Assembly: GCF_021261325.1 (NCBI RefSeq)
Contig: NZ_JAJSBI010000004.1
Location: 62,001 to 126,000 of the forward strand
Direction of reading: 5' to 3'
From: Streptomyces guryensis
Lineage (GTDB): Bacteria > Actinomycetota > Actinomycetes > Streptomycetales > Streptomycetaceae
Length of the DNA: 64,000 nt
This document shows positions 56,002 to 64,000 of this stretch, in pieces (the stretch's first letter is position 1; every line of letters begins with the position of its first letter). The translations under genes and the position numbers were made by a program. The notes below the pieces were generated by a model. It ran no database searches. It worked only from the letters and a program-made list of their open reading frames with translations, and had not been told where the DNA came from.

Positions 56002-56793
56002 ATGAACACAAAGCCTTTCACCTCCGGCCCGAGCGAGAACGCGGTGATGATCACGCGCGTCGCGGACCGGCAATGGCATGCACTGGATGACGACCTGGTG
56101 GTCGGCCGCGGTCATGCGCAGCACCGGCCCGACGGACGCCTGTTCGTCAGCATCGACGCCTGGCACGACGCCACCTTCGACCGGCTCGCCGAGGCGATGC
56201 TGGCCCAACTGCCGGCGCCCCTGTACACGGTGGTCGACGAAGCCGACGCCGAGCTGACGGCCGGCTGGCGACGGGCCGGCTTCGCGGTTCGGCGCCGCGA
56301 GTGGGAGTACTCCGTGCCGACCGACCCCCGGGTCACCGGGCTCGACGACGTCCTGCCGCCTCCGGGCGTCACGGTCGTGTCCGCCGGTCAGGCGGACGAG
56401 GGTCTGCTGCGAGCGGTGGACCGCGCGATCCGTGACGAAGTCGAGGCGAGTGTCGGGTGGCAGTCGATGCCCGCGGAGGTGATTCCGCGCGCCGCAGGCG
56501 ACACCATCGTCGACCCGGCGAAGTACGCGGTGGCCGCGGCGCCGGAGGGCTACCTGGGTCTGATCCGGGTGGTGACGGCGATCCGGCCGCGCATCGGTCT
56601 GGTCGCGGTCCGGGCCGGCGAGCAGCGCCGCGGCATCGCACGGGCGCTGCTCGCCCACGCCCTGGGGACACTGCACCGCTCCGGGTTCACCGCGGCCTGG
56701 ACCGAAGTACAGGAGTCCAACCAGGCTGCCTCGGCGCTGTTCGAGGGCATCGGCGCCCGGCCGATGAGCAGCAATCTGGAGCTGGTGCGATGA
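56002..56793 (+). CDS. GNAT-family N-acetyltransferase
   Basis: A 263-residue acetyltransferase. The acetyl-CoA-binding motif A is [25 protein letters not shown] (the Q/R-x-x-G-x-G/A loop as EQRRGIA), followed by motif B with [22 protein letters not shown]. The N-terminal half is another GNAT-like half domain with [27 protein letters not shown], so the protein may be a tandem GNAT. The ATG at 56002 follows GGAGGGAG. Its stop overlaps the IF-1 paralogue by four bases (ATGA). Confidence 0.88.
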   Translation: MNTKPFTSGPSENAVMITRVADRQWHALDDDLVVGRGHAQHRPDGRLFVSIDAWHDATFDRLAEAMLAQLPAPLYTVVDEADAELTAGWRRAGFAVRRREWEYSVPTDPRVTGLDDVLPPPGVTVVSAGQADEGLLRAVDRAIRDEVEASVGWQSMPAEVIPRAAGDTIVDPAKYAVAAAPEGYLGLIRVVTAIRPRIGLVAVRAGEQRRGIARALLAHALGTLHRSGFTAAWTEVQESNQAASALFEGIGARPMSSNLELVR

Positions 56794-57014
56794 CGAGGAA
56801 CAAGAACGTCATCGAAGTCGAGGGCAAGGTCGTCGAGTGCCTGCGCAGCGCCATGTTCACCGTTCAGCTCGAGAACGGCCACCAGGTGCTCGCGCACATC
56901 AGCGGGAAGATCCGCAAGAACTACATCAAGATCATGCTGGAGGACCGGGTGCTGGTCGAACTCCCACCGTACGACCTGACCCGCGGCCGGATCGTGTTCC
57001 GGTACCGGAACTGA
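56790..57014 (+). CDS. Translation initiation factor IF-1 paralogue
   Basis: A 74-residue OB-fold protein clearly of the IF-1 family: [44 protein letters not shown], then [22 protein letters not shown]. The main infA of Streptomyces lies in the ribosomal-protein region next to rpmJ, so this is an additional copy. It keeps the RNA-binding surface residues ([10 protein letters not shown]). It is coupled by ATGA overlap to an acetyltransferase gene, an unusual partner. A stress-specific or growth-stage IF-1 is a possible role. Confidence 0.92.
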   Translation: MTRNKNVIEVEGKVVECLRSAMFTVQLENGHQVLAHISGKIRKNYIKIMLEDRVLVELPPYDLTRGRIVFRYRN

Positions 57015-57047
57015 CGGCGGTCGGCACCCTCGTCGGCAGCTGATCCA

Positions 57048-57082
57048 GGGCCCCGGTCACGGCGTTTGCGTGGCCGGGGCCC
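57048..57082 (+). terminator. Terminator of the acetyltransferase/IF-1 operon
   Basis: 14-bp stem with one G-T pair (left arm 57048-57061, right arm 57069-57082) and a 7-nt loop, beginning 34 bases past the IF-1 stop. Confidence 0.8.
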
Positions 57083-57185
57083 GAAGACGGATCGCAGGGC
57101 GGCGCGCCCCCACCCGAGAAAATCGGATGCGCGCCGGGTGGGCGGGCCGGACCATCGGTGAGTTGCCTGTTGCCCGCCCAGCGAC

Positions 57186-57392
57186 TTGGCGCATGTCCTC
57201 GTCACCGATGTGTACGTGGTCAGCGGTGACACCGCGGTGCTGTCCGCCGTCTGGGACGTCGTCGAGGCGTCCGGGCTCGGTGTCGGGCCGCACTCATCGA
57301 CGTTGATCGGCGTGGCGTGTCCGGGGTACTCGGGGCAGCTGGTGGAGATTACAGCCACCGCTGTAGTTGCCGAGGTAGCCCGAGTCTCGTAA
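57186..57392 (+). pseudogene. RidA-family C-terminal remnant
   Basis: About 68 residues from a TTG (57186) match the second half of RidA/YjgF proteins: MAHVLVTDVYVVSGDTAVLSAVWDVVEASG, then HSSTLIGVACPGYSGQLVEITATAVV, where the R/C-x-G-x-L-VEI end is typical. Family members are about 125-130 residues, so the N-terminal half, with strands 1-3, is missing; the bases before 57186 do not encode it in any frame I could see. No ribosome site is present. Most likely a decayed gene. Confidence 0.6.
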
Positions 57393-57400
57393 GGGGTCGC

Positions 57401-58000
57401 ATGTTGATCGAGCACCGCGGGCGGCGCCCCGTCGTCCCGGACTCCGCGTATGTCGCTCCGACTGCCGTCCTGTGCGGTGCCGTGACCCTCGGCGAGCGCG
57501 CACGGGTGCTGCACGGTGCCGTACTCACCGCCGAGGACGGGGAGGTCCGCGTCGGCTCCGACGTCGTCGTCATGGAGAACGCGCTGGTGCGTGGGCGGGC
57601 CGGGCACCCCGCCTTCATCGGTGACGCCGTGCTCGTCGGACCGCACGCCCATGTCAACGGCGCGACCATCGAGGACGAGGTGTTCGTCGCCACCGGGGCC
57701 GCCGTCTTTCCGGGGGCGGTCGCGGGCGCCGGCTCCGAGTTGCGGATCAACAGCGTGCTGCACGTCAACTCCGTGCTGCCGCCCGGCACCGTGGTACCCA
57801 TCGGCTGGATCGCGGCCGGGGCGCCCACGGCTCGGCTCTTCGCGCCCGGTGAGCACGACGAACTATGGTCCGTGCAGCAGGAGTTGGACTTTCCCGGCAC
57901 GGTCTACCGCGTCCCGCGCGGCACCTCCATGCGGGACGTCATGGCGCGCCAGGTCGACTACTACGGCGCCCATCAGCACGACCACGCCCTCGACGACTGA
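57401..58000 (+). CDS. Gamma-carbonic anhydrase-like hexapeptide-repeat protein
   Basis: A 199-residue left-handed beta-helix protein of the PaaY/CaiE/gamma-carbonic-anhydrase group. Hexapeptide repeats run through AYVAPTAVLCGAVTLG, RVLHGAVLTAED, VVVMENALVRGR, VLVGPHAHVNGATIEDEVFVATGAAVFPGAVAG, including histidines in the positions used for metal binding. A C-terminal segment of about 60 residues folds back on the helix in relatives. The ATG at 57401 has AAGGGG upstream. Confidence 0.9.
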   Translation: MLIEHRGRRPVVPDSAYVAPTAVLCGAVTLGERARVLHGAVLTAEDGEVRVGSDVVVMENALVRGRAGHPAFIGDAVLVGPHAHVNGATIEDEVFVATGAAVFPGAVAGAGSELRINSVLHVNSVLPPGTVVPIGWIAAGAPTARLFAPGEHDELWSVQQELDFPGTVYRVPRGTSMRDVMARQVDYYGAHQHDHALDD

Positions 58001-58039
58001 GCCGACAGAGACGAAAGCGACGACGGACAGGATCCGCAC

Positions 58040-58510
58040 TTGCCTTCCGAACCCCTTGCCATAACCCTCCGTCGAGCCGCCTCGGCCCCCGATGCCGCCG
58101 CCGCGGCCGACGTCTGGCTGGCCTCCTTCGCCGCAGCCCTGCCCACGGTCGTCAGTCCCCGATCCGCCGACGAGGTGCACGGCTACTTCCGGGACGTCGT
58201 CGTACCGCTGCGCGAGACCTGGGTCGCAGACGCCGGAGCCGACGACGGCATCATCGGTGTGATGGTGCTGCACGACGACGAGCTCTCCCAGCTCTATCTC
58301 GCCCCCGACTGGCGCGGGCGCGGCATCGGCGACCGTTTCGTCGCACTCGCCAAGGAGCGCAGCCCCCGCGGGCTCAGCCTGTGGACCTTCCAGGTCAACA
58401 AGCCGGCCCACCGGTTCTACGAGCGGCACGGCTTCGTCGCGTTCGAGTACACGGACGGCAGTGGGAACGAAGAGCAGGAGCCGGACGTGCAGTATGTGTG
58501 GCGCCCCTGA
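58040..58510 (+). CDS. GNAT-family N-acetyltransferase
   Basis: A 156-residue acetyltransferase beginning with TTG at 58040 behind GGACAGGA. The acetyl-CoA loop is LSQLYLAPDWRGRGIGDRFVALAKER, followed by LSLWTFQVNKPAHRFYERHGFVAFEYTDG, the motif B pattern. The last residues EEQEPDVQYVWRP are the common end of this group. It follows the hexapeptide protein by 39 bp and may be co-transcribed. Substrate unknown. Confidence 0.86.
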   Translation: MPSEPLAITLRRAASAPDAAAAADVWLASFAAALPTVVSPRSADEVHGYFRDVVVPLRETWVADAGADDGIIGVMVLHDDELSQLYLAPDWRGRGIGDRFVALAKERSPRGLSLWTFQVNKPAHRFYERHGFVAFEYTDGSGNEEQEPDVQYVWRP

Positions 58511-58541
58511 ACTGCCGTGCCGCACAGGCGACAGCTACGGT

Positions 58542-59522
58542 TCAGGACCTCCCGGGCCCGTGGTCCCGGTACGCCCAGGCGGCAGCCTGGGCGGCGAGCC
58601 CGACGACGTCCACCTCACCGGCGTCGCCGTCGAGGTACCGGTACTCGACCGCCGTGAGGATCACGACCCGTTCCCGCAGGCCCAGGTGGTCATGGAAGCC
58701 GGAGGCGAGGATGTCGGCCGCGGCCTCGGCCACGGAGACGCCGGCCGCATGATGGGCGTGGACGAGGGCTTCCAGCTCCCGCAGGTAGGTCACGTGGTCA
58801 CGGACGTCCTCGACGCTCATCACCGGCCCGTGTCCGGGAATGACCACCTCGGGGTCCAGGGCCAGGATCGTCTCGCAGGCACCGGCCACCCGGGCGAGCG
58901 GGCCGTCCCAGTGGACGGGGTGGTCGTCGGCGAACAGGACGTCCCCCGCGCACACGACCCGCTGCCGGGGCAGGTGGACTATGAGGTCACCGGCCGAGTG
59001 CGCCGGGCCCACCTCGATCAGTTCGGCCTCGATGTCCCCGACCGTCAGGGCATACCGGCCCGAGAAGGTGGTGGTGGGCGGGACGGACTCGACGCCCTCG
59101 TACTCGTAGCGGCCGAAGTGTTCGCGCGCGTACCAGCCCAGCGGCTGGTCGGCCGGGGTCTGGTGGGTGAGGAAGTGCATCTGCTGCGGGGAGGGTTCGC
59201 GGCAGAGGTGCTCGGCGCTGGCCTTCGTGGCGATGATCTCGGCGCCGGGGAAGCAGCCGTTGCCGAAGGTGTGGTCGCCGTTGACATGGGTGTTGACGAT
59301 GGTCCGCACGGCGGCGGCGCCCGCGGGCAGCACCGGGCGGGCCGCCGCGAGCAGGGCCTCGGTCATCGGCCGGTCGTAGGGGGTGTCGACCAGGGCCGCC
59401 TGTTCACCGGAGGTGATGAGCAGGCAGTTCGCGAAGCCCCAGGTGCCCGCGTGGCCCGGGGACCACAGATGGAGTCCGTCGGCGACCGGGGGGAGTCGGT
59501 CAGGGAGGTTCATGGCGCTCAT
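58542..59522 (-). CDS. MBL-fold metallo-hydrolase
   Basis: A 326-residue metallo-beta-lactamase-fold protein. The first metal motif reads NTHVNGDHTFGN, so the usual HxHxDH has asparagine in the third ligand position (HVNGDH), as in several Streptomyces relatives. Others are VGPAHSAGDLIVHLP, CAGDVLFADD and VIPGHGPVMS. The C-terminal helical part is about 90 residues. Convergent with the acetyltransferase and transcribed in the same direction as the racemase/permease unit, but downstream of it. Substrate unknown. Confidence 0.88.
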   Translation of the reverse strand: MSAMNLPDRLPPVADGLHLWSPGHAGTWGFANCLLITSGEQAALVDTPYDRPMTEALLAAARPVLPAGAAAVRTIVNTHVNGDHTFGNGCFPGAEIIATKASAEHLCREPSPQQMHFLTHQTPADQPLGWYAREHFGRYEYEGVESVPPTTTFSGRYALTVGDIEAELIEVGPAHSAGDLIVHLPRQRVVCAGDVLFADDHPVHWDGPLARVAGACETILALDPEVVIPGHGPVMSVEDVRDHVTYLRELEALVHAHHAAGVSVAEAAADILASGFHDHLGLRERVVILTAVEYRYLDGDAGEVDVVGLAAQAAAWAYRDHGPGRS

Positions 59523-59537
59523 TGTCGGGGACGGTGA

Positions 59538-60266
59538 TCAGGAGCCGAGTGGGCGGGTGGACCCCCACAGCCTCCTCTTCGGTACCGGGCTCGCATAACT
59601 CCCCGCCCGGCTCGTCGTCAGCCCCATCGCCACCAGGGACTCCGCCAGTCTGACGGCCGCCCCCACCCCGTCGACCACGGGCAGCCCGAGCTTCTCCCCC
59701 ACGGCCCGCTGCAGTCCCGTCATCCCGGCGCACCCGAGCACCAGGACCTCGGCTCCGGCCTCCCGCGCCCGTTCGGCTGCCGAAAGGAAGGCGGCCTCCG
59801 TGCGGTCGGCGTCGCCCAGGTCGAGCACCCCGAGTCCCGTCCCGACGACGGCGGCGCAGTTGCGCCCGACACCCGCCAGTTCAAGGCTGTCCTCGATCTG
59901 GCCGCAGGACCGCTCCAGGGTCGTCACGACCCCGTACCGCCGCCCGAGCAGACACGCCAGATGGGCCGCGGCCTCCGTGATGTCGACGACCGGTACGTCG
60001 ACCAACTCCCGTACGCCTTCCCGCCCGTGCTCCCCGAAGCCGGCCATCACGACGGCGTCGTACGCGGGCCCCTGGTATGTCCGCAGCAGATCGATGACGG
60101 CCGCGGCCGACAGATAGCTGTCGAGCCAGCCCTCCGCCGACTCCGGTCCCCACTCGGGGGTCAGACCGAGCACGGTGGTGCCCGGGCCTGCGGCGGCCCG
60201 GGCTCCTCGTACGATCTCCTCGGTCATCTCCTGCGTGGTGTTGCAGTTGGTGACGACGATTCGCAC
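59538..60266 (-). CDS. Aspartate/glutamate (hydantoin-type) racemase
   Basis: A 242-residue racemase of the Asp/Glu/hydantoin group. Two catalytic cysteine regions are expected: here NCNTTQEMTEE is the conserved N-terminal segment, MAGFGEHGREGVRELVDVPVVDITEAA the central part, and VLVLGCAGMTGLQRAVGEKLGLPVVDGVGAAVRL carries the second cysteine; the first cysteine position appears replaced by the GFGEHG sequence. The GTG at 60266 has GGAGGT nine bases upstream. It follows the NCS1 permease by five bases. Together they suggest hydantoin or allantoin use. Confidence 0.9.
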   Translation of the reverse strand: MRIVVTNCNTTQEMTEEIVRGARAAAGPGTTVLGLTPEWGPESAEGWLDSYLSAAAVIDLLRTYQGPAYDAVVMAGFGEHGREGVRELVDVPVVDITEAAAHLACLLGRRYGVVTTLERSCGQIEDSLELAGVGRNCAAVVGTGLGVLDLGDADRTEAAFLSAAERAREAGAEVLVLGCAGMTGLQRAVGEKLGLPVVDGVGAAVRLAESLVAMGLTTSRAGSYASPVPKRRLWGSTRPLGS

Positions 60267-60271
60267 GCTCG

Positions 60272-61741
60272 TCAGACCTCCAGGGCAGTCGGCTCGGGGA
60301 CGGGGGCACGCTCGGACCGGCAGATCACCAGGTACAGGCCGGCTCCCAGCGCGGTGCCGATGAACCAGGAGTACGGGGCCACATCGCTGAAGGTCTTCAC
60401 CAGCGCGAGCACCGCCGCGACCGCCGCCGACGGCAGGAACGCGGCCAGCGCCTTGGGGTTGACGCCCTTGCGGTAGTAGTAGCGGGAGCCGGGTCGGGCG
60501 TCGAAGAGCTCGTTCACGTCGACACGGCCGCGCTTGACCAGGTAGTAGTCGACCATGATCACACCGAACAGCGGGCCGAGGAAGGCGCCGAGGCCACCGA
60601 GGAAGTAGTTGACGACCGTGGGGTTGGAGAAGAGGTTCCACGGGGTCACGACCAGGGCCGCCACCGTGCTGATCATGCCGCCGATCCTGAAGGTGATCTT
60701 CTGCGGCCAGACGTTGGCCAGGTCGTACGCCGGTGAGACGAAGTTGGCGACGATGTTGACGCCCATGGTGGCGACGGCAAAGGTGAACGCGGCCACAACC
60801 AGCACCCAGGTGTTGCCGACCTTCGCCACCAGCTCCGCGGGGTCCGTGATCGCGTGGCCGAACACCTTCAGCGAGCCGGCCGTGACGATCACCGACACGA
60901 CCACGAAGGCCGTCGAGTTGATGGGCAGGCCCCAGAAGTTGCCGCGGCGCACAGTGCGGTGGTCCGGCGCGAAGCGGGAGAAGTCGCAGAAGTTGAGCAT
61001 CAGCGTGCCGTAGGTGGCGAGGATCAGGCCGATCGCGCCGAACCACTGCCGCCACTGCTCGCCGGTCGAGACCGGGTGCGGGGTGGAGGTGAGCGAGATG
61101 CTCCAGTCGGCCTTCGACAGGACCCAGATCGCCAGCGCGATCATCACCAGCCAGATCGCCGGGCCGCAGAAGTCCTGGAACTTCCGCACGGACTCCATGC
61201 CCCGGCTGATGATCAGCGCCTGGATCAGCCAGAGCGACAGGAACGACACCCAACCGAGCGCGTCGAGGCCCAGGAAGGAGTGCTCGGTCCAGGACTTCAG
61301 GCCGGGCCAGGCGGCCAGCAGCATCACGTTGACGGCGACGGAGGCGAGGTAGGTCTGGATGCCGTACCACATGATGGCGATCACGGCCCGGATGAGGGCC
61401 GGGATGTTGGCGCCCCAGACACCGAAGCTGATGCGGCTCACGACCGGGAAGGGCACCCCGTGACGCTGGCCGATCCTGCCCATCCAGTTCATGCCGACGT
61501 AGATCAGCACGAAGCCGACGAGCAGGGAGGTGAAGACCTGCCACACGTTCATGCCGAGGACCAGCAGGCCGGCGGCGAAGGTGTAGTTGCCGAGGTTGTG
61601 GACGTCGGACATCCACATGGCGAAGAGGTCGAAGACCTTCCAGTTGCGCTTCTCGGCGGGCGCGAGGTCTTCGTTGGTGAGCCGGGGATCGGGGACGAAC
61701 GCTGGTGCGCCGGTGGCTTCGGCGCGGTCGGCGAGGGACAC
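60272..61741 (-). CDS. NCS1-family permease (hydantoin/allantoin/nucleobase type)
   Basis: A 489-residue transporter with 12 predicted spans of the nucleobase:cation symporter-1 family. Typical features are NEDLAPAEKRNWKVFDLFAMWMSDVHNLGNYTFAAGL at the N terminus, GVPFPVVSRISFGVWGANIPALIRAVIAIMWYGIQTYLAS in spans 3 and 4, and LMLNFCDFSRFAPD. The GTG at 61741 has GGAGG four bases upstream. First gene of an operon with the racemase, driven from the divergent region with the palindrome at 61784-61799. The linked racemase favours hydantoin or allantoin over cytosine. Confidence 0.93.
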   Translation of the reverse strand: MSLADRAEATGAPAFVPDPRLTNEDLAPAEKRNWKVFDLFAMWMSDVHNLGNYTFAAGLLVLGMNVWQVFTSLLVGFVLIYVGMNWMGRIGQRHGVPFPVVSRISFGVWGANIPALIRAVIAIMWYGIQTYLASVAVNVMLLAAWPGLKSWTEHSFLGLDALGWVSFLSLWLIQALIISRGMESVRKFQDFCGPAIWLVMIALAIWVLSKADWSISLTSTPHPVSTGEQWRQWFGAIGLILATYGTLMLNFCDFSRFAPDHRTVRRGNFWGLPINSTAFVVVSVIVTAGSLKVFGHAITDPAELVAKVGNTWVLVVAAFTFAVATMGVNIVANFVSPAYDLANVWPQKITFRIGGMISTVAALVVTPWNLFSNPTVVNYFLGGLGAFLGPLFGVIMVDYYLVKRGRVDVNELFDARPGSRYYYRKGVNPKALAAFLPSAAVAAVLALVKTFSDVAPYSWFIGTALGAGLYLVICRSERAPVPEPTALEV

Positions 61742-61783
61742 GGGGCCTCCAGGGGACGGGGGCGGAGGGTGGAGACGGCAGCC

Positions 61784-61799
61784 GTTTGGTATACCAAAC
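61784..61799. promoter_or_regulatory. GntR/FCD operator GTTTGGTATACCAAAC
   Basis: Perfect 16-bp palindrome in the 149-bp gap between the divergent permease operon and the GntR gene. The TGGTATACCA core is typical of FadR-subfamily operators. It probably controls both directions. Confidence 0.85.
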
Positions 61800-61890
61800 T
61801 GCGGACATGGTCCCGCCGTCAAGCATTCCGACCGATGTCGTCATTGTTAACGCTCGGTAAAACACCCCCGGTGTCGGAGAAGATGGCTCC

Positions 61891-62571
61891 ATGAGCTCCA
61901 CGACGACGAAGATCGAACCCCTGGGCGCGGTCCGCGAGCGGGTCCTGGCAAGCCTGCGGCAGGAGATCATCGCGGGCAGTCTGCGCCCCGGTGACCGGCT
62001 GGTCGAGCGGGAGCTGGCCGATCGCCTCGGGGTCTCCCGGGTGCCGGTCCGCGAGGCGATCCGCGCACTGGTCGCCGAGGGGTTCGTCCACTTCGAGACG
62101 CCGCGCCGCACGGTCGTACGCCGTCTCGCCCCGCACGACGTCCAGGAACTCTTCGAACTGCGCGAGGCCCTGGAGGTCTACGCCGCCGGGCTCGCCGCGG
62201 CACGCGCGACACCGGAGGACCTGGCCCAGGTCCAGGAGCTGCTGGACCTCGCGGCCACCGCGACCGAGGCGGGGGACGCGGAAGTGATCACGGACGTCAA
62301 CAGCCGGCTGCACGACCGCATCGTGGCCATGGCCGGCAACAGCCTGCTGACCGAAGCCCTGGAACCGGTCGCCGGCCGCCTGCGGTGGATGACCCGGCGG
62401 AACGAGGAGTGGCCCCAACTCCTGGTGGAACACCGCGAGTTGTACGAGGCGATCGCCTCCGGCGACCCGGCCCGCGCCCGCGCGCACGCCCTCGCCCATG
62501 TGCGGACCAACTACCGGTCGACGGTGCGGCATCTGTTCGGGGACACCGAGGACACGGGCGAACTCGCCTAG
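61891..62571 (+). CDS. GntR-family regulator, FadR/FCD subfamily
   Basis: A 226-residue regulator. The winged helix is at about residues 12-75 (LRQEIIAGSLRPGDRLVERELADRLGVSRVPVREAIRAL), followed by the all-helical FCD effector domain with its metal-ligand pattern (ELREALEVYAAGLAA, DVNSRLHDRIVAMAGN, HRELYEAIASGDPARARAHALAHV). The position divergent from the NCS1/racemase operon and the palindrome between them indicate a local repressor of purine or hydantoin catabolism; the ligand is unknown. Confidence 0.94.
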   Translation: MSSTTTKIEPLGAVRERVLASLRQEIIAGSLRPGDRLVERELADRLGVSRVPVREAIRALVAEGFVHFETPRRTVVRRLAPHDVQELFELREALEVYAAGLAAARATPEDLAQVQELLDLAATATEAGDAEVITDVNSRLHDRIVAMAGNSLLTEALEPVAGRLRWMTRRNEEWPQLLVEHRELYEAIASGDPARARAHALAHVRTNYRSTVRHLFGDTEDTGELA

Positions 62572-62729
62572 CCTGTCGTTTGGATCAGGTCGGCTGTAAG
62601 GAACGGCTTTCCCGGCTGTCCCGACCGGGGCTGGTTCGTACGGCTGCAAGGCGGAGGAGCCGTGTCGATCATCCGCTGCCGCGGCGGGCGACGCGGAAAG
62701 TCGGCGGCTGCCGACAACGCCGCCGAGGG

Positions 62730-62755
62730 CCCCCACGCCTTCGAGGCCGTGGGGG
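62730..62755. terminator. Hairpin terminator between convergent genes
   Basis: CCCCCACG paired with CGTGGGGG, with an inner CCT/AGG extension and loop TCG, between the GntR gene and the peptidase. A second weaker dyad (TCGGCGG/CCGCCGA) lies just upstream. Confidence 0.6.
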
Positions 62756-62804
62756 AAGTGTGTGCCGGCCCCCGGCGACGCCGGGCTGATCCGCCGTGCA
62801 GGTC

Positions 62805-63767
62805 CTAGCGGCGGGCGTACTTGTCCGTGGCCGCCACCAGGGCGTCCGCGACTCCCCGTGCCCCGGCATCGTGTCCGACCTCGTCGACGACGATCAGCTC
62901 GCAGCCGGGCCAGGCGTGGTGGAGGCGCCAGACGGTGCCGAGGAGGTTGCCGAGGTCGAGACTGCCCTGGACGAGGGTGCCGGGAACCTCCTTGAGCAGA
63001 GGCGCGTCCCGCAGGACCACGCCTTCGTCGTTGCCCTCGCCCAGGAAGCAGTCGTTGCCCCAGTAGTGCGTGACCGTGCGGGCGAAGCCCATGCGGAACT
63101 GGGGGTCCTCGAAACGCCGGACCGAGCGCGGCGGCGCGGGAATGATCGCCGTCTCCCAGTCGGTCCAGGCGCGCGCCGCCCGCTCCCGCACAGCGAGGTC
63201 GGGGGAGTCGAGGAGACGGTTGTACGCGGCGGCGAGGTTGCCGTCCCGGTCGCCTGCGGGCAGCTCGGCCAGGAACCGCTCGTACGCTTCCGGGAAGATC
63301 CTTCCCAGGCCCCGGGTCAGCAGCGCGTGTTCCGCGTCGGCGCCGGTGGCGACGAGGGTCAGGACCAGCTCGGACACCACCGCGGAATGCGTCTGTGCGT
63401 ACCGCAGCCCGAGCACCGAACCCCACGAACCGCCCCACACCAGCCACCGCTCGATCCCCAGGTGAGCACGGAGCAGCTCCAGGTCGGCGATGAGATGAGC
63501 CGTCGTGTTGACGCTCATGTCGGTGTCGTACGCGCTCGCAGGCGGCGTGGACCGCCCACAGCCGCGCTGGTCGAGCAGCACGATCCGGTACGCGTCCGGA
63601 TCGAAGTAGCGCCGGAAGAACGGGACGCAGCCCGACCCCGGCCCGCCGTGCAGCACCACCGCGGGCTTGCCCCGGGGGTTTCCGCAGGCCTCCCAGTACA
63701 CGCGGTTGCCGTCGCCGACGTCGAGCATTCCGTGGTCGTAGGGCTCGATCTCCGGGTAAAGGGGCAT
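62805..63767 (-). CDS. pip: Prolyl iminopeptidase
   Basis: A 320-residue alpha/beta hydrolase of the S33 family that removes N-terminal proline. VVLHGGPGSG forms the oxyanion region, LLDQRGCGRSTP is the characteristic block, and VWGGSWGSVLGLRYAQTH holds the nucleophile serine (near residue 112). The terminal VDEVGHDAG contains the catalytic histidine, where relatives usually show SGHSA-type sequence. The start MPLYPEIEPYDHGMLDVGDG is standard. A single gene facing the GntR regulator. Confidence 0.94.
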   Translation of the reverse strand: MPLYPEIEPYDHGMLDVGDGNRVYWEACGNPRGKPAVVLHGGPGSGCVPFFRRYFDPDAYRIVLLDQRGCGRSTPPASAYDTDMSVNTTAHLIADLELLRAHLGIERWLVWGGSWGSVLGLRYAQTHSAVVSELVLTLVATGADAEHALLTRGLGRIFPEAYERFLAELPAGDRDGNLAAAYNRLLDSPDLAVRERAARAWTDWETAIIPAPPRSVRRFEDPQFRMGFARTVTHYWGNDCFLGEGNDEGVVLRDAPLLKEVPGTLVQGSLDLGNLLGTVWRLHHAWPGCELIVVDEVGHDAGARGVADALVAATDKYARR

Positions 63768-63804
63768 CCGGGCACCGTAACCTCGCCACGGCCGCCCCGT
63801 CGCC

Positions 63805-64000
63805 TCATTTTCCGGCGGTCCGGACGGGCAGACCCGCCGCCTCCCCCGCCGTACGCAGCACGTCCCGCAGCATCTCGGGGGTGAGCTTGCCGGTGAAGGT
63901 GTTGCGCTGACTGACGTGGAAGCAGCCGAAGAGGTCGAGGCCGTCGAGCGCCACGCGCGTGCCGTGGGCGAAGACGAGCCGTGGCCGGGGCACCGTCCAG
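63805..64000 (-). CDS. Uracil-DNA glycosylase, C-terminal part (5' end outside window)
   Basis: The last 65 codons of a gene entering from the right edge. RLVFAHGTRVALDGLDLFGCFHVSQRNTFTGKLTPEMLRDVL matches the C-terminal end of actinobacterial family 4/5-type uracil-DNA glycosylases, in which FHVSQRNTFTG is characteristic and its histidine belongs to the active site. Iron-sulfur cysteines would be upstream, outside the window. It ends 38 bp before the peptidase start on the same strand. Confidence 0.82.
   Translation of the reverse strand, partial: WTVPRPRLVFAHGTRVALDGLDLFGCFHVSQRNTFTGKLTPEMLRDVLRTAGEAAGLPVRTAGK

Overview
The window looks like a piece of a Streptomyces chromosome. It is very GC-rich and nearly every reading frame is open. 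GTG starts are common and Shine-Dalgarno sequences are strong. It carries whiA, a mycothiol-type enzyme, a WhiJ/DUF397/HATPase regulator cluster and several Streptomyces-type conserved hypotheticals. The order uvrC-rapZ-yvcK-whiA, then LacI regulator, sugar kinase and uvrA, is the usual Streptomyces order. No phage, insertion sequence, CRISPR array or secondary-metabolite cluster was seen.

Layout. 0-7.6 kb: a secreted zinc carboxypeptidase (cut by the window edge), then the uvrC-rapZ-yvcK-whiA operon on the minus strand, in which all three junctions are four-base ATGA overlaps and which ends in a strong intrinsic terminator. 7.6-16 kb: a repeat-bearing gap, an HTH protein, a LacI regulator coupled to a PfkB kinase with a palindromic operator, uvrA, a mycothiol-dependent enzyme and a metallo-hydrolase. 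16-24 kb: a polar amino-acid ABC transporter, aroQ divergent from an MHS transporter, a Ca/H antiporter and a TerC protein behind a probable manganese riboswitch. 24-31.7 kb: two TerD proteins (one fused to an FtsK-like half), uvrB, an MHYT protein, a secreted phosphodiesterase and ogt. 31.7-42 kb: small enzymes, corA, a CBS protein, a long 21-bp repeat array, a lone GltD-like flavoprotein, and a CMD/AhpD gene divergent from a MocR/PdxR regulator. 42-53 kb: the WhiJ-like cluster, an ABC exporter, a frameshifted amidohydrolase, a nuclease-like protein, a secreted beta-propeller and a FUSC protein. 53-58.5 kb: two tandem RNAs with a circularly permuted tRNA fold (YrlA/Y-RNA type) directly downstream of an unusual conserved gene, then small enzymes and a second IF-1 coupled to an acetyltransferase. 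58.5-64 kb: an NCS1 permease/Asp-Glu (hydantoin-type) racemase operon with a divergent GntR regulator and a perfect operator, prolyl iminopeptidase and the end of a uracil-DNA glycosylase.

Functional themes are nucleotide excision repair (uvrA, uvrB and uvrC are all here, with ogt and a glycosylase), metal and tellurite-type stress (TerC, TerD, CorA, ChaA-like), and several small divergently regulated catabolic units. The most striking item is the pair of tRNA-mimic RNAs at 53.15-53.46 kb next to the 243-residue conserved protein gene.
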